This document shows positions 6,756 through 15,386 of a DNA stretch of 41,490 nt, piece by piece. The notes below the pieces were generated by a model that was not told where the DNA came from, did not search any database, and worked only from the letters and a program-made list of their open reading frames with translations. The stretch covers positions 1-41,490 of the forward strand of contig NZ_JAEVYN010000008.1 of assembly GCF_016807185.1 (NCBI RefSeq), given 5' to 3'. A program made the translations under genes and the position numbers. This stretch comes from Leptolyngbya sp. Cla-17 (GTDB lineage: Bacteria > Cyanobacteriota > Cyanobacteriia > Leptolyngbyales > Leptolyngbyaceae). Numbering within the stretch: position 1 is the stretch's first letter; each line of letters starts with the position of its first letter.

Positions 6756-8463
6756 CACCGCAGAAGATTGGAATGAAACCGCTGTCAGGCAGGCGATGGA
6801 TGAATGCGATAACGTGCCCTATCTAATGATTGGCAGCTTGGGTTTAGGTGCCGTCGCTTTAGCATTCACCAACTATTTTGTAGCAGGTGCCCTGACCTTG
6901 GGCGGAGTGGCACTCTCGCAAAAGAAACAGAACAACGCGATCGCCCGGGCGGAGTTTGCCATCAAGCACAATGGCTCTGCGGTTGCTGCCAGAGGCAATG
7001 AGTTGAAGGAGTACACCGAATCGGTTGGCAAGAATGCCGCTGCTGAGCAACTGCTTCATGCGGCTCAAAAAGGGATTCCGCTCAACCGCGATGGCTGGAA
7101 CCTGCTAGAGGATCACTATGGCGAAAAGCTAGATGGGTTACTAGAGCAGACTGAAACCGAGGCGAAAGGGCATCGCTGGTTTGAGCCTGAGTTAGTACCC
7201 ATTAATGGCACCACTGCCAATCCACCTGAAACTTTAGATGAGTTAGCGACCGCCTTCGGTGAAACACCGCCCGTTCAGCCGCCCAATGCAATGGAGTTTT
7301 TGCGATCGCTGACCTCTGCGCCACTCCAACCTGTCATCCTTGCGGGTCTTCCTGGCAGTGGCAAAGGACTGCTGGCCGCGATCGCCCTGAGTTTGGGTGT
7401 GAAAGAACGCGGCTTACGGTATTGGATCTTCAATCCAAAAAACAAGCTAGAGGAAGCGGGATATTGGGCCAGGGCGGAAAAGCATTACCTCAAAGATCGC
7501 CTGCAACAGGATGATCAGATATTTTCAGATTTGATGGCAACGCTGGAGCTATTTAGCTACGAAGGAAGCCGCCGCAATAACCAGCCGGGAACCTACGAGC
7601 CATTTGTTCTCTTGCTTGAAGAGATCACCGCCCTGATCGGGCTATTCACCCCCAAGCAGAAACAGGCATTCAAATCAAAGATTACAGCTCTAGCTTCCCT
7701 GCTGCGAGGCTGCAACATGGCGGTATGGCTGTCGGGTCAGTCGGTCACGCTCGAAGACTTAGGATTTAGTGGCAGATCAAACAGAGCGATGTTTACCGCG
7801 ATCGCCGCGATCGGACCCGACCGGACTGGATGCAAAAATATCTGTGATACCCTCGCAATTCCCTTTGATGAGACAACCTTACCGCCGGGTAGAGTTTGGC
7901 TCACCAGCAACGCTGTTTATTCTGCTTTAGTCGCACCCGGTAACATTCCCCAATATCCCACCTGGGAAGCGGTGCCCAATGTAATTGACTTGCGCCCCGG
8001 TGTGGAAGTGTCAGAAGTGGGCACTTCACAAGCCTCGGATATAGCTGATTTATTGGCTTCCCCCAATCTCACCGAAGTGAAGATCCAGCAGATCAGGGAT
8101 GCTTACAAATTGGAGACTCCAAATACTCAGCGATGTCCTGTGGAGCAACAGGCCGCTCATGAGCTTACCCAAATTCAGGAAGTACACCCCACCTCTGAAC
8201 CCCTTAAAATCGACTTCGATTTAGAAGATGTGTTGCTAGAATTACGCCCGATTGTTGACTATTCAATCAAGCAAAATGGCTTTATCAAAGCAATTGATGT
8301 GAAGCGAAACGTAAAGGAATTCAAATCAGTTTCTACCGAGGATATTCGCAATCACTTTATTGGCTTAGCCAATCAGGGTTTTGGAGTATCACAGGGTGAT
8401 GGCGACTTCTTAAAATACAGTGCTTTTGGGGGTGTGATGGGGTGTGATGCCATCACAGGGTGA
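6748..8463 (+). CDS. Membrane-anchored P-loop ATPase (possible coupling/transfer ATPase)
   Basis: 571 residues from ATG 6748, chosen because AAAGGAGGA sits upstream. Residues about 22-52 contain one or two membrane segments. GLPGSGKG (about 200-207) is a Walker A motif. FVLLLEEITAL (about 286-296) looks like Walker B with acidic residues, and VWLSGQS may be sensor 1. The last 80 residues resemble a winged helix (VKEFKSVSTEDIRNHFIGLA). The plan, an N-terminal membrane anchor and a cytoplasmic motor, resembles VirD4/FtsK-type DNA pumps, but no relaxase or other secretion ATPase is seen. The final dozen codons are written by the GTGTGATG repeats, so the tail may be an expansion artefact. Confidence 0.65.
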   Translation: MHNTAEDWNETAVRQAMDECDNVPYLMIGSLGLGAVALAFTNYFVAGALTLGGVALSQKKQNNAIARAEFAIKHNGSAVAARGNELKEYTESVGKNAAAEQLLHAAQKGIPLNRDGWNLLEDHYGEKLDGLLEQTETEAKGHRWFEPELVPINGTTANPPETLDELATAFGETPPVQPPNAMEFLRSLTSAPLQPVILAGLPGSGKGLLAAIALSLGVKERGLRYWIFNPKNKLEEAGYWARAEKHYLKDRLQQDDQIFSDLMATLELFSYEGSRRNNQPGTYEPFVLLLEEITALIGLFTPKQKQAFKSKITALASLLRGCNMAVWLSGQSVTLEDLGFSGRSNRAMFTAIAAIGPDRTGCKNICDTLAIPFDETTLPPGRVWLTSNAVYSALVAPGNIPQYPTWEAVPNVIDLRPGVEVSEVGTSQASDIADLLASPNLTEVKIQQIRDAYKLETPNTQRCPVEQQAAHELTQIQEVHPTSEPLKIDFDLEDVLLELRPIVDYSIKQNGFIKAIDVKRNVKEFKSVSTEDIRNHFIGLANQGFGVSQGDGDFLKYSAFGGVMGCDAITG

Positions 8464-8580
8464 TGGGGTGTGATGCGCGTGATATAAGGGTGTGGAGCTA
8501 TCACAGGGGGTGTGATGTCACACCGGTGACAGAAATGCATCACAGGGTGATGTCACACCCCATCACACCCACCCGTCACC
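8430..8580. repeat. GTGTGATG/CATCACACC repeat field (candidate iterons, oriV or oriT)
   Basis: GGTGTGATG occurs at 8431, 8441, 8467 and 8509, and in reverse (CATCACACC) at 8561. CATCACAGGGTGATG, itself a hairpin, occurs identically at 8451-8465 and 8538-8552. GGTGTGATGTCACACC (8509-8524) is a 7-bp-arm palindrome. GGGTGTGATGGGGTGTGA near 8430 is reversed near 8555-8575, so the whole field can fold back. It straddles the ATPase stop codon. Iterons, a transfer origin or a multi-hairpin terminator all fit. Confidence 0.7.
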
Positions 8581-8686
8581 CCTTGCCACACCCATCAAAC
8601 AGCAAACTATCTTAGCTTCAAAGCTAGGGAGTTTCTGTTAGGAGTATCGTTCATGGGCTCAGCGATCGCCAAAAATCTAACGGCTT

Positions 8687-9259
8687 CTACTTCTCTCCAG
8701 CCCATACTCCCAATCGCTTACCCTTCGCTTCCTGCTCAGCCTCAGCCAAAAACTCACTTCCATTGGGGCAGCGATCGCTGTATTGTTGGTAGTGACGCGC
8801 CATCCCTACTCGAACCAGCTCGTAATTCAGCAGCTTCTCCTCTTCCGTCCCTTTGCCTGCCGACACAAAAACTTCTGCCAGCAACAGCCCACTTCGATCT
8901 CGCTCTGATGGCACCACAATCACCTGATTCCCAACCGCACTGACGAGCGATCTTAACTTTTCACGCGCATCGTTCCCCACCGGCTGACCCAGTGGCGGTG
9001 CATCAATACCGCAGAGTCGAATGCGATCATCTTTCCCCTCAGCTTTAACGGTAAGCGTGTCTCCATCTATTACATTCACCACTTCCCACCTTTCCGAGCG
9101 TCCTGGGCTGGGAGCCAATCCTTGAGGTCGTTGATTGGGATGGTTGTAGTCCACCGTTGACGCTTGAAAGGTCTGCCATTTTTGAAACGACAGAACTGCT
9201 ATCAACACCACCAACACCCCCACTGGAATCCAATTAATCGCCTGTTTCATTCGTTTCAT
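8687..9259 (-). CDS. SNase-like thermonuclease-fold protein, probably inactive
   Basis: 190 residues. A membrane anchor or signal (about 11-26, WIPVGVLVVLIAVLSF) is followed by a staphylococcal-nuclease fold: VIDGDTLTV, DRIRLCGIDAPPLGQP, and ELVRVGMARHY near the end. The family cuts DNA or RNA with Ca2+, using two Asp, an Arg, a Glu and a second Arg. The Asp pair and first Arg are present. The Glu after IDxP is Pro (IDAPPLG, usually IDAPE), and the second Arg is Leu (DRSGLLLAEV, usually DRYGRLLAEV). I therefore expect weak or no catalysis, perhaps only binding. It faces the ATPase operon across the repeat field. Confidence 0.82.
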   Translation of the reverse strand: MKRMKQAINWIPVGVLVVLIAVLSFQKWQTFQASTVDYNHPNQRPQGLAPSPGRSERWEVVNVIDGDTLTVKAEGKDDRIRLCGIDAPPLGQPVGNDAREKLRSLVSAVGNQVIVVPSERDRSGLLLAEVFVSAGKGTEEEKLLNYELVRVGMARHYQQYSDRCPNGSEFLAEAEQEAKGKRLGVWAGEK

Positions 9260-9691
9260 CGCAGTAGCGCACTCACCCCTCCTAGGATTCCCGAAAGCGT
9301 GTGAGTTTCATAAGACCACTTTGGATAGGAAGTTTATAGTTTTCACCTTCAGCCGCTTCAGTCGGGTGTTTCAACGAACAGATTGCCCATGAAGTGGCTG
9401 TAGGTCTGGCTGAATTGCCACCCCGATCGCCACCCCCAGCCAGGACACAGTGTTGCACCGACAAACTGAAACGAATTTGACGCAGAAAACGGGTTGAATC
9501 AGCGTCCCTTGATCAACTGATTGTTCTGAGGATCAACCCTGCCATCAAACTACTTCTCCAGCACTAATTCAGTCTTCATCGCTCAGATCTGAACCATTCA
9601 TGTTGTTCAGTTCGCCTGTCTCTCTTCGCTGCACCTGAGAGATGACGACTGGAGGACTCTCGCAAGCAACTTTTACAAAAGGATAATCACT
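9260..9691. other. Intergenic stretch without a recognised gene
   Basis: 432 bp between divergent genes, so promoters for both should lie here. A GGAG-rich stretch (CCTAGGAGGGG on the minus strand) lies about 20 bp upstream of the SNase start. No dyad, repeat or RNA gene was recognised. Confidence 0.4.
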
Positions 9692-10234
9692 ATGTCTCGT
9701 TCTAAAACGTCTCCGCATCCGCTTGACCCAGTCTGGTTAGTGGTAGTGCCCCAACCAGATTTCACCGAACCTCAGTTTCACTTTGGTGAGCGAGTGCAAT
9801 GGGCGGGTGAAAATGACCAACGGGTCTGGCAGCGCCAAACGGGCTGCATCATCGGCATGACTTTCATCCGTTCCCACGGTTGGGAATACCATATTCAACC
9901 CGATTTAGATCCAGTCGCTTCCAACCCCTCTGCCCCTACAACCTTAGTCAGCCTCCCCGTTCATGACCTGACTCGGATCGAAGCCGCAACCTCCATCGAG
10001 TCCTATCTACAGCCTCCTTCTGCCTGGTTGCCAACCGCTCAAGCTGCTCAAGTCCTGGGTCTTTCCGCCGAACAGTTGCGTCGGCTCCGGCGTAAAGGAC
10101 TGTTCAAAGTCGGGCACCACTGTCGAGACACCTCCTTTCCCAACTCAGGGCTGTCTCGTTGGCAGTGGCATGTGGTGCGTTGTGGTCAGGCTTTAGCGGT
10201 ACCACCTGAGAAACGCGATCTTCCCTGCCCATAG
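9692..10234 (+). CDS. DNA-binding protein with MerR/excisionase-like HTH
   Basis: 180 residues, ATG preceded by AAAGGATAATCACT. The N-terminal half (FHFGERVQWAG, TGCIIGMTF, WEYHIQPDL) looks like a small beta-barrel of SH3/KOW type. Residues about 110-170 contain LPTAQAAQVLGLSAEQLRRL then RRKGLFKVGHH, a winged helix-turn-helix like that of excisionases and MerR. No ligand cysteines are placed as in metal-sensing MerR. It may regulate or direct the tyrosine recombinases at 11274-14397, but it is about 1 kb away. Confidence 0.65.
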   Translation: MSRSKTSPHPLDPVWLVVVPQPDFTEPQFHFGERVQWAGENDQRVWQRQTGCIIGMTFIRSHGWEYHIQPDLDPVASNPSAPTTLVSLPVHDLTRIEAATSIESYLQPPSAWLPTAQAAQVLGLSAEQLRRLRRKGLFKVGHHCRDTSFPNSGLSRWQWHVVRCGQALAVPPEKRDLPCP

Positions 10235-11006
10235 TGCCTGACCGCTTCCAAGTAGCCCTCTTACTACAGACGTTTAGGTCCGTAAGTGCAGGGATTACAG
10301 AGGGCTCAACCGGGCGACACGCAGGAACGCGCACCCTCTGCTGTTGAAACTGGACAATCTTTGCTCCCCTGTTAGATCGTTGCCTGACTGATCGGCAAGG
10401 GATTGAAGAAAAGGGCAGGAAAATTAACATGCCCCAGCGCAAAAGTTTGCTTGCTTGCCGTATAATTTGGACAAACCGGAGTAGACTGGCCTGCGCCTAT
10501 ACTTAGATCTACCTGCTCTTAAACGTCTCGGTAAGCATATCGAGGCATGGTAGCAAAGAGTTGCGGACACCAGCAGTAAATGTTCGCTATCAGCAACCGC
10601 TCCGGACTGCCAAGTACCACGAATAGTCTCGGGCTTGACAAAGCTTCCTTTACGGAAGCGGATGTAAGCTTTGAGGCGTTTATCTAGCCCTTTCCGTCTT
10701 GAGAAAAGGTGAGGATATGATTCGTTCATAGACTTTAGTCCGTTTCAAAGCTGTGTTCTGATGCAGAGTTTTTGACAGCGGTTCTATTTTCGTTGAGAGT
10801 TTTGCGACTAAAAAGTTAGTGAGCAACGCTCAACTTTGAAGTGACTGCTTTTTTTTACGTGTAGTGCGTTTAAGGCAACACTGGGTGACCTTGTGAGGGC
10901 TCAACTCATAGTCGGTCTGACTCAAGGCTTAGGAGAGTGGTCTCAGCCACCGAGCCGTTAGGGAAACTTTAGGGAAACCAAAAAACAAGCAAAAAACAAG
11001 CAACCG

Positions 11007-11029
11007 AAACCCCTGTCTCGCAGGGGTTT
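11007..11029. terminator. Hairpin terminator
   Basis: AAACCCCTG (11007-11015) and CAGGGGTTT (11021-11029) form a perfect 9-bp stem around TCTCG. The A and T tracts at the ends let it work in both directions, as suits genes converging from 10234 and 11274. Confidence 0.75.
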
Positions 11030-11047
11030 GTCTAGGGTGAAAGGTAA

Positions 11048-11078
11048 ATGAAGCGCCTTGAATGGCAAGGCGCTTCAT
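11048..11078. terminator. Second strong hairpin, 13-bp perfect stem
   Basis: ATGAAGCGCCTTG (11048-11060) pairs with CAAGGCGCTTCAT (11066-11078) around AATGG. It is likely a bidirectional terminator between converging genes, and could also mark a recombination site near the recombinases. Confidence 0.65.
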
Positions 11079-11273
11079 GCACTCGTTGCCTGAGCCTTAA
11101 AGCGGCTTAAATGTGCTCAAAGCCTCATCGAATGGGCTTTACAAGGTTAATCCTGTCTTTGAAATATTGGTCAAATCGGTGCAAATAGCATCAAAGATAC
11201 CCGTGAAAAGAGGGAAAAAAAAGGGAAAATTCGATTGAGCTAAGCCTAGATTGAGGCGGTCACTCCTTCAGTC

Positions 11274-13103
11274 TTAAACTAGCTGATTTAGAAAGGCTTG
11301 CGCGATCACTGCCGCCTTGGACCAGTCCGCAGGGTCGTACTGCTCCTTCTCTATATCGAGTGCAGCAAACGCCTTGCTGAGCACTTCGTCTTCGGAGTCC
11401 TGGACAGAGTTGGCTGATGCGAGACTTGAATCCTCCTTGTGCTTTGAATAGGCGGCATAGATCCCCCGCACGGTATGAAAATCAAGCGCTTTCCCAGTGA
11501 AGCGATAAGCAGGAAAACGCAGTAACTTGCTAAAGGACACAGCATCTGGATAGGGTTCCCCCTTTTTCAAAGTGAACAGCCGCTGATGGTGTGGATTGAA
11601 ACAACTACGCAGCCCTGGCACGGCTACAGTTTTGCCTCGCCCATCTTGATAGACATAATGCAGGAGCCACTCCTCCAGGTACTGATAGAAACAACGCCCA
11701 TCGGTATAGCTCAAGTTGGGCACCAAGACTAAGTCAGGTGATCGCGGACCTTTGAGCTTTTGATCCACCCGCTTGATCCACCAGCCCTGTTGGTCCGGGT
11801 AAAGGACACTCGCCTCACCATCCAGTGCTTGAGCTTTACGCACTGGACGGTGAGGCCGCGGCAGTTGTGAAAATGTCAGTTTCCGCAGTTCGTTTGAGCG
11901 CCGTGGTGGCATATAAGCCAGGAAAGCGAACAACAAAAACCGTTGATAACTTTGAGCGATCGCCGTCAATGAGCGTGGTGGCGCTAGTGTTACCCCACCT
12001 TGCTTTGATTGCGTACTCTGGTGCAATTGAGATACACACTCCCCTCTGAGTGTCTCCACCAGGTTCAAGAATTCAGGCCACTCCAGTCGCTTCTTCGACT
12101 CATCGCTGACCGCTTGGTGGGTCTTGAGTTGAGCATACACCACCTTGCGTAACTCTTGCAGAGCCGCAATGGTAACTTGAGCCGGCTCTGCTTCCTGCTC
12201 TCCAGCGACACTGTCTTGACGATAAACAAACCGGACCACTGCAAACAAGGCATTGATCACTCGGAGGGCAGTGTAAGGGCTCTGAACCGCTTCACTGCGC
12301 CCGTCTAAGTGCTCCTCCTGGGGTGTTCTTAACCACTCTAAGTAAGCTTGCACTAAGGCAACGACTCGCTCGGCTTCCGCTTCAGATGGCAAAACTGGCT
12401 GTTCTCTCCCCAGTGAACTAGCACTACCCACCACCAACTGCCGCAAGCTCAACTCCTGTAAAGGCACTCCTCCCTCACTGTGAAGCCAGCCCAAAAATCG
12501 CTCCACCTGATGCAAATATTGCTGTGCCGTGGCGGCGCTCACTCCCATCGAGTCTCGCTCCTCTGCTCCTGCTCCCGTCAGAAACTGGGTAAACAGTGCT
12601 AACTCTTGCCGAAGTGCCTCTGACTGTTCAGCCTCAACCAAGCGATACCGCTGTCTTGCCCGACGGGTCGTCAGACGAACATCATTCGCCGAGCGCCGGT
12701 GCTGTCGTACTCGAGACGCTGGCTCCGCCACTAACGCTGTCTCTAGCCAACCCTGCTGTTGGCACCAGGTCATCAAACGCTGCAAAGCCCAACGGTAAGT
12801 GCGCCGACTGTTTCCAGCTACAGCCAGTTGTTCAAACAACCGCTCTTGCACCCCTGGTGCCTCCTGCAACCGCTTAAAGGGCAACTGTTGCAGCAACTGT
12901 AATCCCTGCTCATACTCTGCCGGAGACAGACGCTGTCCCTGTGGTGAGGGCAGACCCCACCCAGGCAGCGTATAGCGCCAGAGCGCTGTCCGCACCTGCG
13001 CCCATGCCGCTGTTGCCTGCTTCGGCGGCATGGTGGACTGGACATGCGATTCGTAAGCAAGCAAAGCATCGAGCAAAGAACGGGGCGGTTGAGGCTGTGG
13101 CAT
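11274..13103 (-). CDS. Large tyrosine-recombinase-like integrase
   Basis: 609 residues. FLAYMPPRRSNELRKLTFSQL (about 395-415) carries the box-I Arg, and FHTVRGIYAAYSK (about 545-557) carries the HxxR of box II, as in phage-type integrases. The usual box-II LGH and a clear catalytic Tyr are not obvious; EQYDPADW near the end is the only candidate Tyr. The N-terminal about 380 residues contain SAM-like helical DNA-binding modules, far longer than usual. It is divergent from the second integrase (13165/13219), 61 bp or more apart. The missing LGH and uncertain Tyr leave activity open. It is not an integron integrase: that class is about 320-340 residues. Confidence 0.68.
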   Translation of the reverse strand: MPQPQPPRSLLDALLAYESHVQSTMPPKQATAAWAQVRTALWRYTLPGWGLPSPQGQRLSPAEYEQGLQLLQQLPFKRLQEAPGVQERLFEQLAVAGNSRRTYRWALQRLMTWCQQQGWLETALVAEPASRVRQHRRSANDVRLTTRRARQRYRLVEAEQSEALRQELALFTQFLTGAGAEERDSMGVSAATAQQYLHQVERFLGWLHSEGGVPLQELSLRQLVVGSASSLGREQPVLPSEAEAERVVALVQAYLEWLRTPQEEHLDGRSEAVQSPYTALRVINALFAVVRFVYRQDSVAGEQEAEPAQVTIAALQELRKVVYAQLKTHQAVSDESKKRLEWPEFLNLVETLRGECVSQLHQSTQSKQGGVTLAPPRSLTAIAQSYQRFLLFAFLAYMPPRRSNELRKLTFSQLPRPHRPVRKAQALDGEASVLYPDQQGWWIKRVDQKLKGPRSPDLVLVPNLSYTDGRCFYQYLEEWLLHYVYQDGRGKTVAVPGLRSCFNPHHQRLFTLKKGEPYPDAVSFSKLLRFPAYRFTGKALDFHTVRGIYAAYSKHKEDSSLASANSVQDSEDEVLSKAFAALDIEKEQYDPADWSKAAVIAQAFLNQLV

Positions 13104-13164
13104 GCGGTTTACAAAATGTAGCGATAAAAAACTTTCCCTAAAGAGACCCTTAGGGTAGAGTTAT

Positions 13165-14397
13165 ATGACGGTAGCTAGCTTAGTTATCAGTAAATGTTGT
13201 TTCTCTACTTTTCTGACTATGACCAAACACGACTTTTCTGACTTTGATCAAAGGCTCAAGTTCGTTAACTTGAGGCTTAAAGGGGCACAACTACCGGTCT
13301 CGCTTACACGCAAGGGCAGTTCTTTATATGCCAGGGCGACCTTGCCCCCTCCACCAGATTCTGACAAATCTTTGCCACATCAACAACACCTAAAGCTAGG
13401 AATAAAGGCAAATCTTCTCGCGCTCAAACAGGCGGAGGCGATCGCGAAAAAAATTGGAGCCGCAGTGCTGCTTAAAGAGTTTCGCTGGTCGGACTACGGG
13501 CGAGGGGACAAGAAACCGGACAAGCAAACGGCTGCTGCTTGGTGTAAAGCCTTTGAAGTGCATTACTTCGAGGCAACCGAGCGCAATCCCACTACTGAAG
13601 AGTCTTTCAAAACGGTTTATCTTGACTATCTAAAGCGGCTGCCTCAAGCCCAAGCGTTGACCCGAGAAAGCTTGGAACGTGTGATTAAAGCAACTCAACC
13701 CAATAGCTGTCAGCGTGCCAAAAGCTGCATGGCGTTTAAGCGCTTTGGCCTGTTTGCTGGCATCGATGTCAGCTTTATTAATGACAAGCTTAGAGGCACC
13801 TATTCCTCCTTCAAAACCGCTCCGCGAGACTTGCCGTCTGCCCAAGTGATTGTTGAATGGTGGGCCAAAATACCGAACCGAGGCTGGCAATGGGTTTATG
13901 GCATGCTCGCGACCTATGGCTTAAGGCCACATGAGGCGTTTCATTTGGATACTCAGGAGCTAGAGCAGGGTGGCTTGATCCTTAAGGTTCTGGACGAGAC
14001 AAAGACTGGCTATCGAGAGGTTTATCCGCTTTACCCAGAGTGGGTTGAGCAATTGGGCTTGCGACACAAGCAATTACCCAATGTCACCGGTAAAACCAAT
14101 TCGGCTTTGGGGGAGAGAGTTTCACAAGCTTTTCGGCGCTATCATATCCCTTTCCCAGCCTACAATCTCCGGCATAGCTATGCTGTTCGCTGTGTTGAGT
14201 TTGGTTATGATACGTCTCTGGGCGCTCGGTGGATGGGGCATTCCGAGCCGATCCACTCCAGAATCTACCGAGCATGGATCTCTCAAGAGGTTGTGCAGGC
14301 GGCCTTTGAGCGGGCACTTAAAAGTCCAAATCGACCACAACCACCGCTTATAGGGGAGTTAAAGCCACCTGAAAGTGACCAGTCAGCAGCGGCTTAA
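13165..14397 (+). CDS. Tyrosine recombinase/phage-type integrase
   Basis: 410 residues (392 if translation begins at ATG 13219, MTKHDFSDF). YGLRPHEAFHL gives the box-I Arg, YNLRHSYAVRC the HxxR, WMGHSEPIHSRIYRAW the GH and the nucleophilic Tyr. The full catalytic set is present in normal order. The N-terminal part has an AP2-like/SAM-like arrangement common in cyanobacterial integrases. It is divergent from the 609-residue recombinase. A 14-bp hairpin terminator follows at 14420. It may integrate or resolve the plasmid, or be left from an integrated element. Confidence 0.82.
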   Translation: MTVASLVISKCCFSTFLTMTKHDFSDFDQRLKFVNLRLKGAQLPVSLTRKGSSLYARATLPPPPDSDKSLPHQQHLKLGIKANLLALKQAEAIAKKIGAAVLLKEFRWSDYGRGDKKPDKQTAAAWCKAFEVHYFEATERNPTTEESFKTVYLDYLKRLPQAQALTRESLERVIKATQPNSCQRAKSCMAFKRFGLFAGIDVSFINDKLRGTYSSFKTAPRDLPSAQVIVEWWAKIPNRGWQWVYGMLATYGLRPHEAFHLDTQELEQGGLILKVLDETKTGYREVYPLYPEWVEQLGLRHKQLPNVTGKTNSALGERVSQAFRRYHIPFPAYNLRHSYAVRCVEFGYDTSLGARWMGHSEPIHSRIYRAWISQEVVQAAFERALKSPNRPQPPLIGELKPPESDQSAAA

Positions 14398-14419
14398 ACC
14401 ACAGGGCATTGCTTCAAAT

Positions 14420-14455
14420 ACAGGCTTTCTCGGTTCCGGAGCCGAGAAAGCCTGT
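14420..14455 (+). terminator. Terminator hairpin after the integrase gene
   Basis: ACAGGCTTTCTCGG (14420-14433) pairs perfectly with CCGAGAAAGCCTGT (14442-14455) across an 8-nt loop, 22 bp after the integrase stop. Confidence 0.75.
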
Positions 14456-15000
14456 GCCTTAGAGGGGGTCGAATCGCTGCTCAACTTACTTCATCACTGG
14501 GTTCCCTAGGTTCTATCTCGCCACGGCTATCCAAAGGCGTAGTTTGACCCGGATGAAATGGCTAAAAGCATGAGAAACAGTTGGCAAATGATGGGGTTAG
14601 ATGAGTAGCCGTACAAAAAATCACGCTAAGGCTATTTCCCTCTATCCGCTGTTCCTGTAGCGACCGGCTTAAAAACAAAGCTCAAGACGTTGTCGATGGC
14701 ATGACGGCATTGATAAGTGGAGCCCAATCAGTTAAAAAAACGTATTACACAGAGCTTGGACTTGTTTTGGCCTAAGTAGTACAGCCAAGAGGCAGATTAC
14801 AAACGTAATCTCACGGGTTGCAGGTAGCTGAAAGCCAATAAACTCGTTGACTCATTGCTCGTTTCGCAACTATTCAAGCACTATAAGGCGATTAGCAAAG
14901 CCTATGAGTCAAACCTTTCATTAGCAATGCTGATAGTGATTTATACTCCTCCGAGGCAAATGGCTCATTTTTACACTCTCGTTGCCATGCCCCATTTAGG
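14456..15000. other. Non-coding stretch ending in a palindrome
   Basis: No gene recognised. A minor hairpin, AGATTAC-AAAC-GTAATCT, lies near 14796. The stretch ends in a stem where CACTCTCGTTGCC (14974-14986) mirrors GGCAACGAGAGTG (15004-15016), the point at which amidase homology begins. Confidence 0.5.
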
Positions 15001-15386
15001 GCTGGCAACGAGAGTGCAAATTGCCAAGCGGATGAATGCAACGCTGTTCGTCAGTATCCATGCCAACGCGATTAGTATGAGCCGCCCTGAAGTGAATGGC
15101 CTAGAAACGTATTACTTTTCCAGTGGCGAGAACCTGGCGCGTACCGTGCATGAACGGGTGTTACAAGAGACAGGCATTGGCGATCTCAAGGTGCGTAAAG
15201 CGAGATTCTATGTGCTGCGCTATACGGAAATGCTCTCAATTTTGGTGGAAGTAGGGTTTTTAACCGGGCAGAATGGTGCACCAAAGCTGGCAGAGCCGGC
15301 TTATCGCAGTCAAACAGCGGCAGCGATCGCCCGTGGGATTATGCAGTATCTGCAAGTCGGTAATCCCCAAGCGATCGCGCCTAATA
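15001..15386 (+). pseudogene. N-acetylmuramoyl-L-alanine amidase, C-terminal fragment
   Basis: The frame reads LATRVQIAKRMNATLFVSIHAN, then NGLETYYFSS, then ILVEVGFLTG and a final helix. This is the second half of an Amidase_3 (AmiC-type) zinc domain, with the SIHAN His and the catalytic Glu of VEVGF. The first half, including the other zinc ligands, is missing; homology starts abruptly inside a perfect 13-bp palindrome. The 3' end was cut by the IS at a TA. Joining the flanks (AATAACATGATACTTGAAAG) restores an ending NNMILESQ and a stop. The remnant cannot be active. Confidence 0.85.

Larger units (their letters stand above)
10235..11273. other. 1-kb intergenic region with terminators at its right end
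   Basis: No convincing gene. A frame on the minus strand (10424-10729) is open but without family likeness. At 10957-10978 GTTAGGGAAAC and TTTAGGGAAAC are adjacent direct repeats, and the reverse motif recurs at 13133. Two strong hairpins at 11007 and 11048 separate the converging genes. Confidence 0.45.

Noticed and set aside
3893..8463. Full conjugation (type IV secretion) operon
   Set aside because: No relaxase, VirB4-type ATPase or pilin could be recognised; only a CHAP enzyme, membrane proteins and one motor.
8653..8943. Open plus-strand frame of 96 codons with HIP1 at its start
   Set aside because: It lies antisense to the SNase-fold gene, whose motifs are clear; composition is Ser/Pro-rich as expected of an antisense frame.
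10424..10729. Minus-strand frame of 101 codons
   Set aside because: The first 40 residues look somewhat protein-like but the rest is Arg/Cys-rich; no ribosome site or motif.
11274..14397. Possible integron integrase for the cassette array
   Set aside because: Both recombinases are larger than IntI (609 and about 400 residues), lie 12 kb away, and show no recognisable IntI-specific insertion.
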